Positions 36,186 through 45,151 of a stretch of DNA of 64,000 bases are shown here, one piece after another. The stretch's first letter is position 1, and each line of letters begins with the position of its first letter. This DNA comes from an uncultured Sphingomonas sp. (GTDB lineage Bacteria; Pseudomonadota; Alphaproteobacteria; Sphingomonadales; Sphingomonadaceae): contig NZ_CALMPA010000039.1 in NCBI RefSeq assembly GCF_937871615.1, positions 62,001-126,000 on the forward strand, written 5' to 3'. The notes below the pieces were generated by a model that was given only the letters and a program-made list of their open reading frames with translations, was not told the DNA's origin and made no database searches. A program made the position numbers and the translations under genes.

Positions 36186-36203
36186 GCCGCGCGGGCGCGG
36201 ACA

Positions 36204-37190
36204 TCACAGCCGTACCAGCATTTTTCCTGTGTTGCCGCCGGTGAACAGGCCGCGAAACGCGGTCGGCATCGCCTCGATCCCGTCATGGATCGTTTCGTGG
36301 CGCTGGAGCTTCCCCGCCTGCAACAACGCACTCATGTCGCGATAGAATTCCCCCACGCGCCCGATGAAATCGCTGACGATGAAGCCGCGGATATTGATCC
36401 GCGCGCCGATCACCTTGGCGAGATAGCGCAGCTCCTGCGGCTTCCCGTCATTATAGATGTCGATCATGCCACAGATCGCGAAGCGCGCATTCATCCGCGC
36501 GGCTAGCAGCGCGGCATCAAGATGTTCGCCGCCGACGTTATCGAAATAAACGTCGATGCCCTCCGGCGCCGCTTCCATCAGCCCGCGCGTGACCGAGCCC
36601 GCCTTGTAATCAATCACATGATCCGCGCCGATTGATTTCACCCAGGCGCACTTTTCCGCGCCGCCGGCCGAGCCGATCACCGTCATGCCCTTCGCCTTGG
36701 CGACCTGCACCACCGTCGAGCCGACCGCGCCCGCCGCCGCGGAGACGAACACCACATCCCCCGGCTTCGCGGCCGCGATATCCAGCAACCCGAAATAAGC
36801 GGTTGTGCCGGGCATACCAAGTTGGCCCAGATATGCCTGATCCTCCACGCCCAGATCGGGCAGCTTCTGCGCCTCGCCGGCGTTCAGCACCGCTTCTTCG
36901 CGCCAGCCGAGCATATGCTGCACCTTCGCGCCCACCGGCAGATCGGCGTTCCGGCTTTCCACCACTTCGCCCACCGCACCGCCCTGCATCGGCTCGCCGA
37001 GCGCGAACGGCGGGACATAGCTTTTCACGTCGTTCATCCGCCCGCGCATATAGGGATCGACCGACAGCCAGCGGTTGGCGACGCGAACCTGCCCCTCACC
37101 AAGCGGCGCGGACGGCAAATCCAGCAATGCGAAATTGCCATCCTCCGGCATTCCCGACGGACGCGATTTCAAGCTCCAGGCACGCGGCAT
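36204..37190 (-). CDS. NADP-dependent oxidoreductase, zinc-free MDR family (CurA-like)
   Basis: The 328-residue medium-chain reductase lacks zinc ligands. It shows the leukotriene B4 12-hydroxydehydrogenase/CurA pattern: D-P-Y-M-R-G-R-M near residue 47, G-M-P-G-T-T-A-Y-F-G-L near residue 125, the nucleotide loop A-A-A-G-A-V-G-S-T-V near residue 152 and D-V-Y-F-D-N-V-G-G. It reduces activated double bonds with NADPH. ATG 37188-37190 matches the family N-terminus. It is convergent with the hydrolase. Confidence 0.9.
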   Translation of the reverse strand: MPRAWSLKSRPSGMPEDGNFALLDLPSAPLGEGQVRVANRWLSVDPYMRGRMNDVKSYVPPFALGEPMQGGAVGEVVESRNADLPVGAKVQHMLGWREEAVLNAGEAQKLPDLGVEDQAYLGQLGMPGTTAYFGLLDIAAAKPGDVVFVSAAAGAVGSTVVQVAKAKGMTVIGSAGGAEKCAWVKSIGADHVIDYKAGSVTRGLMEAAPEGIDVYFDNVGGEHLDAALLAARMNARFAICGMIDIYNDGKPQELRYLAKVIGARINIRGFIVSDFIGRVGEFYRDMSALLQAGKLQRHETIHDGIEAMPTAFRGLFTGGNTGKMLVRL

Positions 37191-37315
37191 CGCTCTTATC
37201 CTCTCTCGCTGATTTTGAGCATCCGGTATGGCGCACGCGGCGGCAAAGACAAGAGCGAAGCACCCGCACGCGCACCGCACCAACCATTATCGGCGGGTGA
37301 CGCGCGGGCCGAGGT

Positions 37316-38218
37316 TCAGAGGCGGCGATCCCATCTGCCGCCGCGATCGCCGCCGCCGTAGCGTGCCTGATCGCGATCCTCATCGCGCCAATGCTGTTTC
37401 ACATCCTCCACCGTCTTGATGAGCGTCACCCGAGTGTCCACCTCCGCGATCCAGCCCGATGGGATCGAATGATGCCGGCCACCGGCATCCGCATCGCTTT
37501 TCGTCAGCACGATATGATCGCCCCGCACCTTGTCGACGGTGCCGACATGCGCGCCGTCCATACCGACGACCTCCATATGCTCGACCACCCGGCCCAGCGA
37601 GTCGCGCTGTGTCTGGCGATTGGCGCGCCAGTTGATGAACTCCTGCTCGAACTTCACCCGGTTTTCCCGGCGAAATTCCTCATAATCGCGGTCCAGCGCG
37701 GCGATCTGCGCGTCGCGCCAATCGCCGTAATGAACGTCATCGCGGCTCGCCGGCGCCCCGCCGAAACGCTCGTCCGACCACATATCGGCCTGCCGCCGGC
37801 GCTCGGCATTCTCGTCACCGAACCAGGAGCGGACCTCATCCCCCGCGCGCGCCAGGAATCCGCGATCGCGATAATCGTCGTCCCGCGCCGAGCGCGCATA
37901 ACGGATGCCGCGATCGCGATGACGCGCGGCATGGCGCTCATCGTCGTCCCAGTCGCGGCGGTGGCCGACATCCTCGAACCGGCGTCCGCCCGATGCGTAG
38001 CTGCCGTGATATTCGGGCAGCGGGGCTTCCGGGCCATAGCGCTCGCGCTCGAACCGGGCGCGATCGGCGTCAGCCATCCCGGCGGCGAGATATTCGCGCG
38101 CGCTGGAATAGCTATAGTCGCGTCCGGATCCGTAATCGCGACCGAAATTCGATGGATCGCCACGGCGCGGATTGCGATCGTAGCGCATCGCTTTCTCGCC
38201 AAAAAATTCGTAGCTCAT
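37316..38218 (-). CDS. DUF2171 domain protein with a charged repetitive N-terminus
   Basis: The 300-residue protein is dominated by Arg, Asp, Tyr and Gly in its first 200 residues (many R-D, D-R and S-Y-S units), probably disordered. The C-terminus is a PRC-barrel-like DUF2171 domain: V-V-G-M-D-G-A-H-V-G-T-V-D-K-V near residue 225 and I-P-S-G-W-I-A-E-V-D. ATG 38218 has GGAGGG upstream. Related proteins are stress-associated, but the role is unknown. Confidence 0.75.
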   Translation of the reverse strand: MSYEFFGEKAMRYDRNPRRGDPSNFGRDYGSGRDYSYSSAREYLAAGMADADRARFERERYGPEAPLPEYHGSYASGGRRFEDVGHRRDWDDDERHAARHRDRGIRYARSARDDDYRDRGFLARAGDEVRSWFGDENAERRRQADMWSDERFGGAPASRDDVHYGDWRDAQIAALDRDYEEFRRENRVKFEQEFINWRANRQTQRDSLGRVVEHMEVVGMDGAHVGTVDKVRGDHIVLTKSDADAGGRHHSIPSGWIAEVDTRVTLIKTVEDVKQHWRDEDRDQARYGGGDRGGRWDRRL

Positions 38219-38468
38219 CGCTTTCCCTCCAGGAAAATAGGCGTTGTCGCCACGCTTTCCGCCCACACTTGTCGCGAGCGGGCATCGCTATGCGAAAAAG
38301 CGCCGGAAACCATTATTGTTCCATATGTTACACTTGCGTATCAAATGCTGGACGCACAGCGAAAACGCGTGCCTGCGGGTAAAGTTTGCCCGTGTCGCAC
38401 GAGAGGCGTTGCATCGCCGCAAAGAGGTCGCTAAGGGCGTCGCTCCCGGCGCAAGCCGGAGACCGGGC

Positions 38469-38544
38469 GGGGCCGTAGCTCAGATGGGAGAGCGCTGCAA
38501 TCGCACTGCAGAGGTCAGGGGTTCGATTCCCCTCGGCTCCACCA
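38469..38544 (+). tRNA. tRNA-Ala (anticodon CGC)
   Basis: The 76-base cloverleaf has acceptor GGGGCCG paired with CGGCTCC, discriminator A and encoded CCA. The anticodon stem CTGCA/TGCAG encloses loop ATCGCAC, so anticodon CGC reads GCG alanine codons. The T-arm contains GGTTCGATTCC. The 250 bases between it and the DUF2171 gene contain no gene I can support. Confidence 0.95.
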
Positions 38545-38716
38545 CCCGCCCGATTTTCTCGATATCGCCCGATGCGATCACGCGGCCACGCTCGGGGGCG
38601 ATCCCTGCGCGCAAAATCAATTCGTGCATTGACCATCCGCCCCGGCGGGTGATGATGCGATCCCGACGCGGAAGCGCCCGCCCGAACGGGCATACGGAAA
38701 GGCAGGCAATCCAAAG

Positions 38717-39475
38717 ATGAGCGATAACGATCTGCCGGAAGCGATCCCTGCGTCGACTTTGGTGATTTTCCGCGCCGCCCCCGGCGCGCCGGAATTGCTG
38801 ATGGTCGAACGCGCCAAGGCGATGGTGTTCGCCGGGGGCGCGATGGTGTTTCCCGGTGGCCGGGTGGATGCGGGCGATCATGCGCTCGCCCTGCGCTTCG
38901 GCGGCGGCGAGGAAGCAGCCGCGCGCATCGCCGCGATCCGCGAGACGATCGAGGAGGCCGGGCTGCCGGTGGGGTTGAAGAATCGCCTGCCCGTCGATGC
39001 GCTGGAGGCGATGCGCGGCGGGCTTCACGCGGGCAAGCCCTTCGCCGAGGTGCTGGCGGAAGCAGGTGCGGAGCTTGATCTTGAGCCGCTCGTCCCCTGG
39101 GCGCGCTGGCTGCCCGCCCATGCCCATATGCGGCGCTTCGACACGCGTTTCTACCTCGCGGAACTGCCGGCTGACGCGCCCCGCGCGACGGTCGACGCGA
39201 CCGAGAATGTCCGGCTGGTATGGGCAACCGCGCAATCGGTGCTGGACGATGCCGACGCGGGCAAGCTCGCGATCATCTTCCCGACGCGGCGCAATCTGGA
39301 GCGGCTGGCCCAGTTCGGCAGCTTCGCCGACGCCGCCACCCACGCCAACAGCACGCCGGTCTGCACGATCACGCCATGGGTGGAGCAACGCGACGGGGAG
39401 CAGCATCTCTGCATCCCCGACGACGCCGGCTATCCGGTGACATCCGAGCCGATCGACGGCGCGATGCGCGGCTGA
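38717..39475 (+). CDS. NUDIX hydrolase
   Basis: The 252-residue protein has a NUDIX core near residues 47-85: F-P-G-G-R-V-D-A-G-D followed after an insertion by A-A-I-R-E-T-I-E-E-A-G, the Mg-binding helix. The insertion between G and REUXEE is longer than the canonical spacing, as in NUDT19-like CoA-diphosphatases. It probably cleaves a CoA or nucleotide diphosphate. It is convergent with the following hypothetical gene. Confidence 0.85.
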   Translation: MSDNDLPEAIPASTLVIFRAAPGAPELLMVERAKAMVFAGGAMVFPGGRVDAGDHALALRFGGGEEAAARIAAIRETIEEAGLPVGLKNRLPVDALEAMRGGLHAGKPFAEVLAEAGAELDLEPLVPWARWLPAHAHMRRFDTRFYLAELPADAPRATVDATENVRLVWATAQSVLDDADAGKLAIIFPTRRNLERLAQFGSFADAATHANSTPVCTITPWVEQRDGEQHLCIPDDAGYPVTSEPIDGAMRG

Positions 39476-39490
39476 TACGCGCCAACGCGA

Positions 39491-40042
39491 TCAGTGCGGC
39501 AGCGCGCCTTCCTCCACTTTCTCCACCCAATGCGGGAAGAAACTGGGCTGGCGGGATGACCAGCCCGATGCGGTGGCGGCGGCCTCGCTGATCGACTGGA
39601 GCAGCTTGCGGCGCAATTCGGGATGGAGGTGCGGCAACGCGGCGGCGGCGCAGAACGCACCCGGCAGCCACGGCCTGACGTTCGCGCCGATCAGCCGCTC
39701 GTAAAGGAAGCGATAGGCCGAGAAGGTCAGCAGCCGCCCCTGCCCCAGATCGAAGGCGGTGATGGTGATGAGCGGCGCCAGAAACGCTTCGACGCGATCG
39801 AGCCCGCTGTCATCGGGGATCAACGCGCGGATTTCGGGGAGACGCTCATAATGATGCGCCTGTGCGCGGATGCTCGCCGCCTCAACCACATCGCGCGACC
39901 AGCGCGCCAGCGCATCCTCGCGATCCAGGCCGATATCGAGCGCGCGCCGGATATAACGCTGCGTCGATGCGGCGAACCCGGCGAACTCCTTCATTTCGGC
40001 CAGCGCCATCGCACCTTCCGCCGGCTTCATCCTGGCACTCAT
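39491..40042 (-). CDS. Hypothetical protein
   Basis: This 183-residue, mostly helical protein has no signal peptide. Segments such as A-F-D-L-G-Q-G-R-L-L-T-F-S-A-Y-R-F and W-L-P-G-A-F are hydrophobic but short. The high proportion of conserved-looking aromatic residues and good codon use suggest a real gene. I do not recognise a domain. The 186 bases to the next gene contain nothing I can name beyond a weak TGCGC/GCGCA hairpin. Confidence 0.6.
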   Translation of the reverse strand: MSARMKPAEGAMALAEMKEFAGFAASTQRYIRRALDIGLDREDALARWSRDVVEAASIRAQAHHYERLPEIRALIPDDSGLDRVEAFLAPLITITAFDLGQGRLLTFSAYRFLYERLIGANVRPWLPGAFCAAAALPHLHPELRRKLLQSISEAAATASGWSSRQPSFFPHWVEKVEEGALPH

Positions 40043-40228
40043 CGATCCACCTCGTCTCGTACCAATCGAGCAGGATCATCATGCGCCGGGATGGTTAACC
40101 CTTCCCTTAACGCCGTGATGTCCGGCGTTAATGATTGAATCACGGAGCCCGCGCCGCGACAACAAGCGAGCGACGAACCGAGGGATTTTGTTGCTTTTGA
40201 ATGTCATGGTGCGCCTTTTGCGCAACAA

Positions 40229-40453
40229 TCACGCATCCTGCTGGCGCTCCGCTTCCTCGCTATAGCCAGACGATGGCGCGGGATCGTGGCTATGTCGCGG
40301 CTGGATCGTCGACGGCGTATCAGATGCGTCCATCGACTCATCCAGCCCCACATCGAGCTTGGCCTGCTTGTCCGAAGGATTTTCCCGCAAACGCCGGGCG
40401 ATCGACGCGTCCTGCCCGGCATCCTGCCGGGGATCGTGGCTTTCGGGGGGCAT
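40229..40453 (-). CDS. Small acidic hypothetical protein
   Basis: The 74-residue hydrophilic protein begins MPPESHDPRQDAGQDA and is rich in Asp, Ser, Gln and Arg, with no hydrophobic segment. It is probably intrinsically disordered. A strong CAGGAG ribosome-binding site lies 6 bases before the ATG. No known domain was seen. Confidence 0.55.
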   Translation of the reverse strand: MPPESHDPRQDAGQDASIARRLRENPSDKQAKLDVGLDESMDASDTPSTIQPRHSHDPAPSSGYSEEAERQQDA

Positions 40454-40514
40454 CGCTATCTCCTGATCTGTCGAGGAAAGAACGATGGAATGCTCGGCGC
40501 GTTCCTGCCCTTGT

Positions 40515-43073
40515 TCAACCGTTCACCGCGCCGACCAGCGCGAGCAGCGCGCGCAGGCGCGGCACGCCGCCGGGCGTGGCGATGTAGCGCGGCTCCCATT
40601 GCGGCTGGAATTTCTCCTTGAACGCGCGCAGCCCGGTGAAGCGATAGAGCCGCTCGCCGCGTTCGAACAGGGCGCGCCCGATCTTCGCCCAGATCGGCGC
40701 GAGGCGATCCTCCGGCATCCCCGAAAGCGGCGCGAGGCCGAGGTTGAACGTCTCATGCCCCTGCTCCCGCCCCCATTGGAACAGCCGCACGAACATCATG
40801 TCCATCGTGCCGGCGGGCGCATCGGGCAGGTGACGCATCAGATCGACCGACATCTCGCCCCCCGCCCCGTTTGCCCAGATATTGGCGAAAGCGAGCATCC
40901 TCTCGCCCTGTCGCACCACCGCGATCGGAAAGCGCGCAAGATAATCGGCGTCGAACGGGCCAAGGCTGAAACGCTTCTCCTCGCCCTCCTTGCCCGCCAG
41001 CCACGCATTGGAAACGGCACGCAGTTCCGCGATCGCCGCCGGAACCTGCGTTGGCGGGATCACGGCAAAGCTCATCCCGTCGCGCGTCGCCCGGCGCAAG
41101 GCGGCGCGGAAATCCTTCGCCCGCGGGCCTTCGAGCGAGAAATCGGCAAGATCGACATGCGCCTCCTCGCCATATTTCATCACCTCCAGCCCCATGTCGA
41201 TCATCAGCGGCAGCATCTCGCTGCTGATCTGGTAGAAGCACAAGCGCCCGTGCGCCGCGTCGCAGGCGTGGCGGATCGCCCAGACCAGTTCGCCCCACGC
41301 CGCTTCCGGCCCCACCGGATCGCCCATCACGATCCAGGTGCGGCCACGCACACTATACATCAGGAAAGCATCGCCGGCGGCTGAGATCACGAACCTTTTG
41401 TCGCCGGTGAACGCAAGATTCGCATCGGCCCGCGCGGTATGCGCGAGTGCTGCCTGCGCCACCGCTTCCGGCAGCTCGGCGCTGGCCGCCGGGCGCGCGC
41501 TGCGCCCCACCAGCAGGTGCCAGATCGCGATCGCCGCTATCAGCACTCCGGCGGCGAAAGTCGCGCGCAGGAAGCGCGGCGCATTGCCGTGCAACGCGAA
41601 CTTCCACCACAAGGCGTCGCTGTACGGCACGCGCTTATAGGCGAAGAAACCGGCCCATGCGCTCAGGCCCAGCGCGGCGGCGGCCGCGGCGAGCCAGCGC
41701 CCGTCGAGCGGCTCGGTCGCGATGCCGCCGCGGCGATAGAAGGCGGGCCGCGCATATTGCAGCACGACGAGAACGACGAACTGCAACATCGCCTCCTCGT
41801 AATCGAGCCCCTTGAGCAGCGAAAAGACGATCCCCGCGATCAGCAGGATTCGCGCCAGCACGAAGCCGCTGCGCAGCCGCGCGTTGAGCGCGGGCGCGAC
41901 GAGCAGCAGGAGCGTGCCGACCAGGCTGCCGGCGAGATGCGATCCTTCGATGAACGGCAGCGGCAGCATTTCATCGAGATCGCTCAGCCGCCCGCGCGCA
42001 CCGGGCAGCGCCCCCGATACGAGCAGGATGAACCCGGCCACGAACACCAGCAGCGTGATCGCATTGGGCGCCAGCGCCCGCCCCACCTTGTCGAGCATCG
42101 AGAGGCCGGCGCCGATCGGGCGGCGCAGCGCGCTCGCCTCGCGCAGCACGAGCACGATCGCGGCGAGGAACAGCGGCAGGAGATAATAGACCAGCCGATA
42201 GAGCAGCAGCCCGGCGAACACCGCCGGCTTGTCCGCCGGCAGCGCCGCGAGCACCACCGCCTCGAACACGCCCAGCCCGCCCGGCACATGCGCGAACACC
42301 GCAATGACGATCGCCAGCACATAAGCGACGAAGAATGTGGGATAAGCCTCGATCGACAGCCCCGGCACCAGCACGAACAGCACCGACGAAGCGAGTACCA
42401 GATCGACGATCGACACGCCGACCAGCGCGAGCAGATGCCTCGGCTCGGGCAGCGGCAGCGCGAAGCGCGCGATCCCGATGCGGCGGATGCCCCCCGCGCG
42501 CAGGATCGGCAGCACCAGCGCCGCCGCCAGCAGCGCAAGGCCGCAGCCATGCGCCGCCTTTGCCTCCAGCGTCCAATGCGCGATGTGCAGTGGCGCGTCC
42601 TGCACCAGCAATGCCGCGCCCGCTGTCGCGGCGATGCCGTTCCAGAAGGCGAGCGTGCCGATCGCCCCGACCTTCACCGCATCGGCGAGCGAAAGCCCCG
42701 CCTGCCCGTAAATGCGATAGCGCGCCGAATTGCCGGTCAGCAGCGACAAGCCGAGATTGTAGCTGATCGCATTGCCCAGGAACGAGGCCGTCGCGCCAAT
42801 CTGCCACGGCTGCGGCCGCGCGATCACGCGCAGCGCGATCCAGTCGTGCAGGGTCAGCAACGTATAGCTCGCCGCGGTCAGCAGCATCGCGAGCGCGATC
42901 CGTTCCGCGGGCACCGCGCCGAGCGCCGCGCGCACCTCATGCAGATGAACTTCGGCAAGCACGAGCCGCAACGCGATGAAGCCAAGCAGCGCCATGCACG
43001 CCACCCCCGCGGGCACCCACCAGCGGCGATGGCGCGAAAGAAGCTCAGAAATCGCGAGGCCCCGGCGTTGCAT
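40515..43073 (-). CDS. mprF: Lysylphosphatidylglycerol synthetase/flippase MprF (LpiA-like)
   Basis: The 852-residue protein has about 14 transmembrane helices in residues 1-500 (flippase part) and a cytosolic DUF2156 aminoacyl-transferase domain in about residues 540-850. That domain includes W-I-V-M-G-D-P-V-G, the F-Y-Q-I-S-S-E block and L-A-P-L-S-G-M. It transfers lysine from lysyl-tRNA to phosphatidylglycerol, lowering surface charge and protecting against cationic peptides. Its ATG 43071-43073 overlaps the DUF2147 stop (ATGA). Upstream in-frame ATGs lie inside that gene. Confidence 0.93.
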   Translation of the reverse strand: MQRRGLAISELLSRHRRWWVPAGVACMALLGFIALRLVLAEVHLHEVRAALGAVPAERIALAMLLTAASYTLLTLHDWIALRVIARPQPWQIGATASFLGNAISYNLGLSLLTGNSARYRIYGQAGLSLADAVKVGAIGTLAFWNGIAATAGAALLVQDAPLHIAHWTLEAKAAHGCGLALLAAALVLPILRAGGIRRIGIARFALPLPEPRHLLALVGVSIVDLVLASSVLFVLVPGLSIEAYPTFFVAYVLAIVIAVFAHVPGGLGVFEAVVLAALPADKPAVFAGLLLYRLVYYLLPLFLAAIVLVLREASALRRPIGAGLSMLDKVGRALAPNAITLLVFVAGFILLVSGALPGARGRLSDLDEMLPLPFIEGSHLAGSLVGTLLLLVAPALNARLRSGFVLARILLIAGIVFSLLKGLDYEEAMLQFVVLVVLQYARPAFYRRGGIATEPLDGRWLAAAAAALGLSAWAGFFAYKRVPYSDALWWKFALHGNAPRFLRATFAAGVLIAAIAIWHLLVGRSARPAASAELPEAVAQAALAHTARADANLAFTGDKRFVISAAGDAFLMYSVRGRTWIVMGDPVGPEAAWGELVWAIRHACDAAHGRLCFYQISSEMLPLMIDMGLEVMKYGEEAHVDLADFSLEGPRAKDFRAALRRATRDGMSFAVIPPTQVPAAIAELRAVSNAWLAGKEGEEKRFSLGPFDADYLARFPIAVVRQGERMLAFANIWANGAGGEMSVDLMRHLPDAPAGTMDMMFVRLFQWGREQGHETFNLGLAPLSGMPEDRLAPIWAKIGRALFERGERLYRFTGLRAFKEKFQPQWEPRYIATPGGVPRLRALLALVGAVNG

Positions 43074-43483
43074 CACCTGAGCCGATGCCACTCCTGCGAG
43101 CGGCAGAAATAATGCCGGACGAGACAATTGGAAATCTTCAGCCGGTCCGGCGCGATCAGGCTGATGTGCGAGGGGAAGCTGCGCCCCATATCCGGCACGA
43201 ACAGCCGGCCGGACCATGTGCCGCCACGGCTGGGGTGATAGTTGCGCAGCAATTGCGTGCCGACAAGGTGGGTTATACCAGCCGCACGCGCATCCGCCAT
43301 CGCCTGATCGTTGGCCCAGACGATCGTGCCGCACACGCCATTGTTGCACGGCATGGTGCGCACCGCGAGCGTGCCGCGCGGATTGCCCCACACGCCGATC
43401 GGCATGGCGATCGCCGCCGCCGCGCCGGGCGCCGCGAGCAGCGCGCCGAGCGTGATCGCCGCAACGGTCTTCCAGCCTTTCAT
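43073..43483 (-). CDS. DUF2147 domain secreted protein (copy 3), within the acvB-mprF operon
   Basis: The 136-residue protein has a signal peptide (residues 1-25) and a DUF2147 domain: P-I-G-V-W-G-N-P, the C-N-N-G-V-C-G cysteine pair, W-S-G-R-L-F-V-P-D-M-G and C-L-V-R-H-Y-F-C-R-S-Q-E-W. It overlaps both neighbours by 4 bases (ATGA each side), so all three are translated as one unit. This places one DUF2147 protein in aminoacylated-lipid metabolism by association only. Confidence 0.85.
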   Translation of the reverse strand: MKGWKTVAAITLGALLAAPGAAAAIAMPIGVWGNPRGTLAVRTMPCNNGVCGTIVWANDQAMADARAAGITHLVGTQLLRNYHPSRGGTWSGRLFVPDMGRSFPSHISLIAPDRLKISNCLVRHYFCRSQEWHRLR

Positions 43484-44259
43484 CCCCGTCCCCCCGATCC
43501 CCGCATCGGCAATGCCGTCACGCGGGCGAGCGCGCTCATAACATTGCGCGTGATCGCAGCGGTATCGAAATCGAGGAAATGGCCGCCGGGCATCGCGATA
43601 TTCGTCACATTCGGCTGGGTGATGCCCGCGCAGGCACTGTCGGCTTCCTCCGCGCCATGGATACAGACCAGCGGCGCCCAGGTGATTGCGCCGATGCCGC
43701 GCCGCGCGTCGCTGTCCGGCGTGCCGAGGTAGGTGATGTTGCTGGGATCGGCGCGGAAGAACACATGCCGCCCCGGCACGATCAGCACCACCGCCGCAAC
43801 GCGGTGGCGCAGATTTTCGGGCAGGGCCGGGAGCGCGGCGGCAAGCACGTCCGCGCCGAACGAGCGACCGATCAGCACCAGCCGTTCGGCGTGGGAAGCC
43901 GCCAGCGCGGTGCGCACCGCATCGGCGATGATCGCATCGGTCTCGGCAGCGGTACGCCGGGCGCGGAACGCAACCGGGGTGTTGAACCCGATCACTGGAA
44001 TCCCGCGCGCCGCCAGCAGATCGGCCATGGTGTCGCCCGGCCCGAAGCGCAGGCCCATGTCGCCGGAGAGATAAAGGGCCGCGACGTCTCCATGCGCTGG
44101 CCCGGTCGCCGCCATGGCTTCATATGGATCGCGATCGAAATAGCTGCCGCGCCAAAGCAAGCCGATCAGGATCAGCGCCAGCACCGCAAGGCCGGCCAGC
44201 AATCGCCGCACCCAGCGCCTGCCTTGCCTGTTCGCCACGATTTCCGGTTTTCCGTGCAT
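43480..44259 (-). CDS. VirJ/AcvB-like hydrolase, likely acting on lysylphosphatidylglycerol
   Basis: The 259-residue protein has one N-terminal membrane anchor (about residues 18-36) and a periplasmic alpha/beta hydrolase domain of the VirJ/AcvB family. The nucleophile elbow is I-G-R-S-F-G-A-D-V-L near residue 130 and catalytic His is in P-G-G-H-F-L-D-F-D. In Agrobacterium, AcvB hydrolyses lysylphosphatidylglycerol and is encoded with lpiA/mprF, matching the arrangement here. It is the first gene of the operon; the promoter should lie in 44260-44340. Confidence 0.85.
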   Translation of the reverse strand: MHGKPEIVANRQGRRWVRRLLAGLAVLALILIGLLWRGSYFDRDPYEAMAATGPAHGDVAALYLSGDMGLRFGPGDTMADLLAARGIPVIGFNTPVAFRARRTAAETDAIIADAVRTALAASHAERLVLIGRSFGADVLAAALPALPENLRHRVAAVVLIVPGRHVFFRADPSNITYLGTPDSDARRGIGAITWAPLVCIHGAEEADSACAGITQPNVTNIAMPGGHFLDFDTAAITRNVMSALARVTALPMRGSGGRG

Positions 44260-44509
44260 GAGCCCGCAATATCAATCCACCTGTATTCACGCGGTTTCAG
44301 CAACATGACGAAATCGTCACGCTGCGGATGCGCGATTGACTCGCCCCCTTGGTGAGAACAAAATAGGAACTTATTTCCTGTTGCGAGTCCCGACCCTGTG
44401 TCCATCCCACCATCATTGTTAGTTAACAGACTGACCCAGGGTGCAGTGACATTTTAGAGATTCACAGGGGCCAGGATCTCCGATTCAACACTGGCTTTTG
44501 GATGCTGGT

Positions 44510-44629
44510 GTGACAGGCGAGGTACTTCGGGACGATCAATGGGAACGGCTGCGGGAGTTTGTGCCGGGCGGACGCAAGGGCAAACGTGGCCCTCGCAGCG
44601 ACGGCGGGCTGTTTCTCGATCCACACTGA
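44510..44629 (+). pseudogene. IS5-family transposase N-terminal fragment
   Basis: Thirty-nine codons from GTG 44510 to TGA 44627 encode L-R-D-D-Q-W-E-R-L-R-E-F-V-P-G-G-R-K-G-K followed by R-G-P-R-S-D-G-G-L-F-L-D. This is the conserved start of IS5-group transposases (D-x-Q-W-x-x-I, P-G, G-R-x-G-x-x-x-x-D-N-R-x-F). The rest, including the DDE residues, is absent. The surrounding 479-base gap (44260-44738) holds no intact gene; 44430-44500 may contain the old left end, but I cannot define inverted repeats. Confidence 0.7.
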
Positions 44630-44706
44630 CAGCACGCAACGGAACCGATCCGCCGTGCCGCTTGCCGTGACGCGCGGTTCGCCGTTCACCGACGCTGGCG
44701 GCAGTG

Positions 44707-44728
44707 GCCCCGGCGATCACGCCGGGGC
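44707..44728. terminator. Hairpin between the IS fragment and the His-rich gene
   Basis: GCCCCGGC (44707-44714) pairs with GCCGGGGC (44721-44728) around GATCAC. It lies 11 bases past the stop of the histidine-rich gene on the minus strand. No T run follows in that direction, so it is at best a weak terminator. Confidence 0.45.
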
Positions 44729-44738
44729 TGTCATGCCC

Positions 44739-45011
44739 TTACTTTTTTGCTGAACGGTGATGAGCGCGATGCGCCTTCGCACGGTGATGCGTCGCGTGAT
44801 GCGAACGCTTCACATGATGCTTTTTCGCGGCGTGATGCTTCCTCGCCTCATGATGCCGTGCCTGCCGCATATGATGGCTGGCCGAACGGACACCCTGCAC
44901 GCAATTGTCGCGCACCGTGGCCGAACAGGGAGGATAATCCGCAGCCGACGCGGAGCCTGCCGCAGTCAACATCCCCAACGCGAGTGCTCCGAGAAGGACG
45001 ATCTTTTTCAT
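44739..45011 (-). CDS. Histidine-rich small exported protein
   Basis: The 90-residue protein starts with a signal peptide (MKKIVLLGALALGMLTAAGS, cleavage near ASA-AD). Two cysteines follow in Y-P-P-C-S-A-T-V-R-D-N-C-V, then about 45 residues of His, Lys, Ala and Arg with repeated H-H pairs. A strong GGAGGTGAGA ribosome-binding site precedes the ATG. The composition suggests periplasmic metal binding or nucleic-acid/polyanion binding; neither is shown. Confidence 0.75.
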   Translation of the reverse strand: MKKIVLLGALALGMLTAAGSASAADYPPCSATVRDNCVQGVRSASHHMRQARHHEARKHHAAKKHHVKRSHHATHHRAKAHRAHHRSAKK

Positions 45012-45151
45012 GATCTCTCACCTCCGTCTTGTTTTCTCTCGTCCGCGTCCGCCGAGCCATCGGCGGACACGCGACGCGACATTGCCCGCACATCGGGTAA
45101 AATCCCAGTTAATTCGTGGTCATCCTCCGGCCACCCGCGCCATCGCCCCGA

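Noticed and set aside
41439-43112. 557-residue plus-strand open frame opposite mprF
   Set aside because: Extremely Arg/Gln/His-rich, typical of antisense to membrane-protein codons; mprF on the other strand is certain.
44454-44720. 88-residue minus-strand open frame over the IS fragment
   Set aside because: No ribosome-binding site or domain, and the plus-strand frame gives a clear transposase-like sequence.
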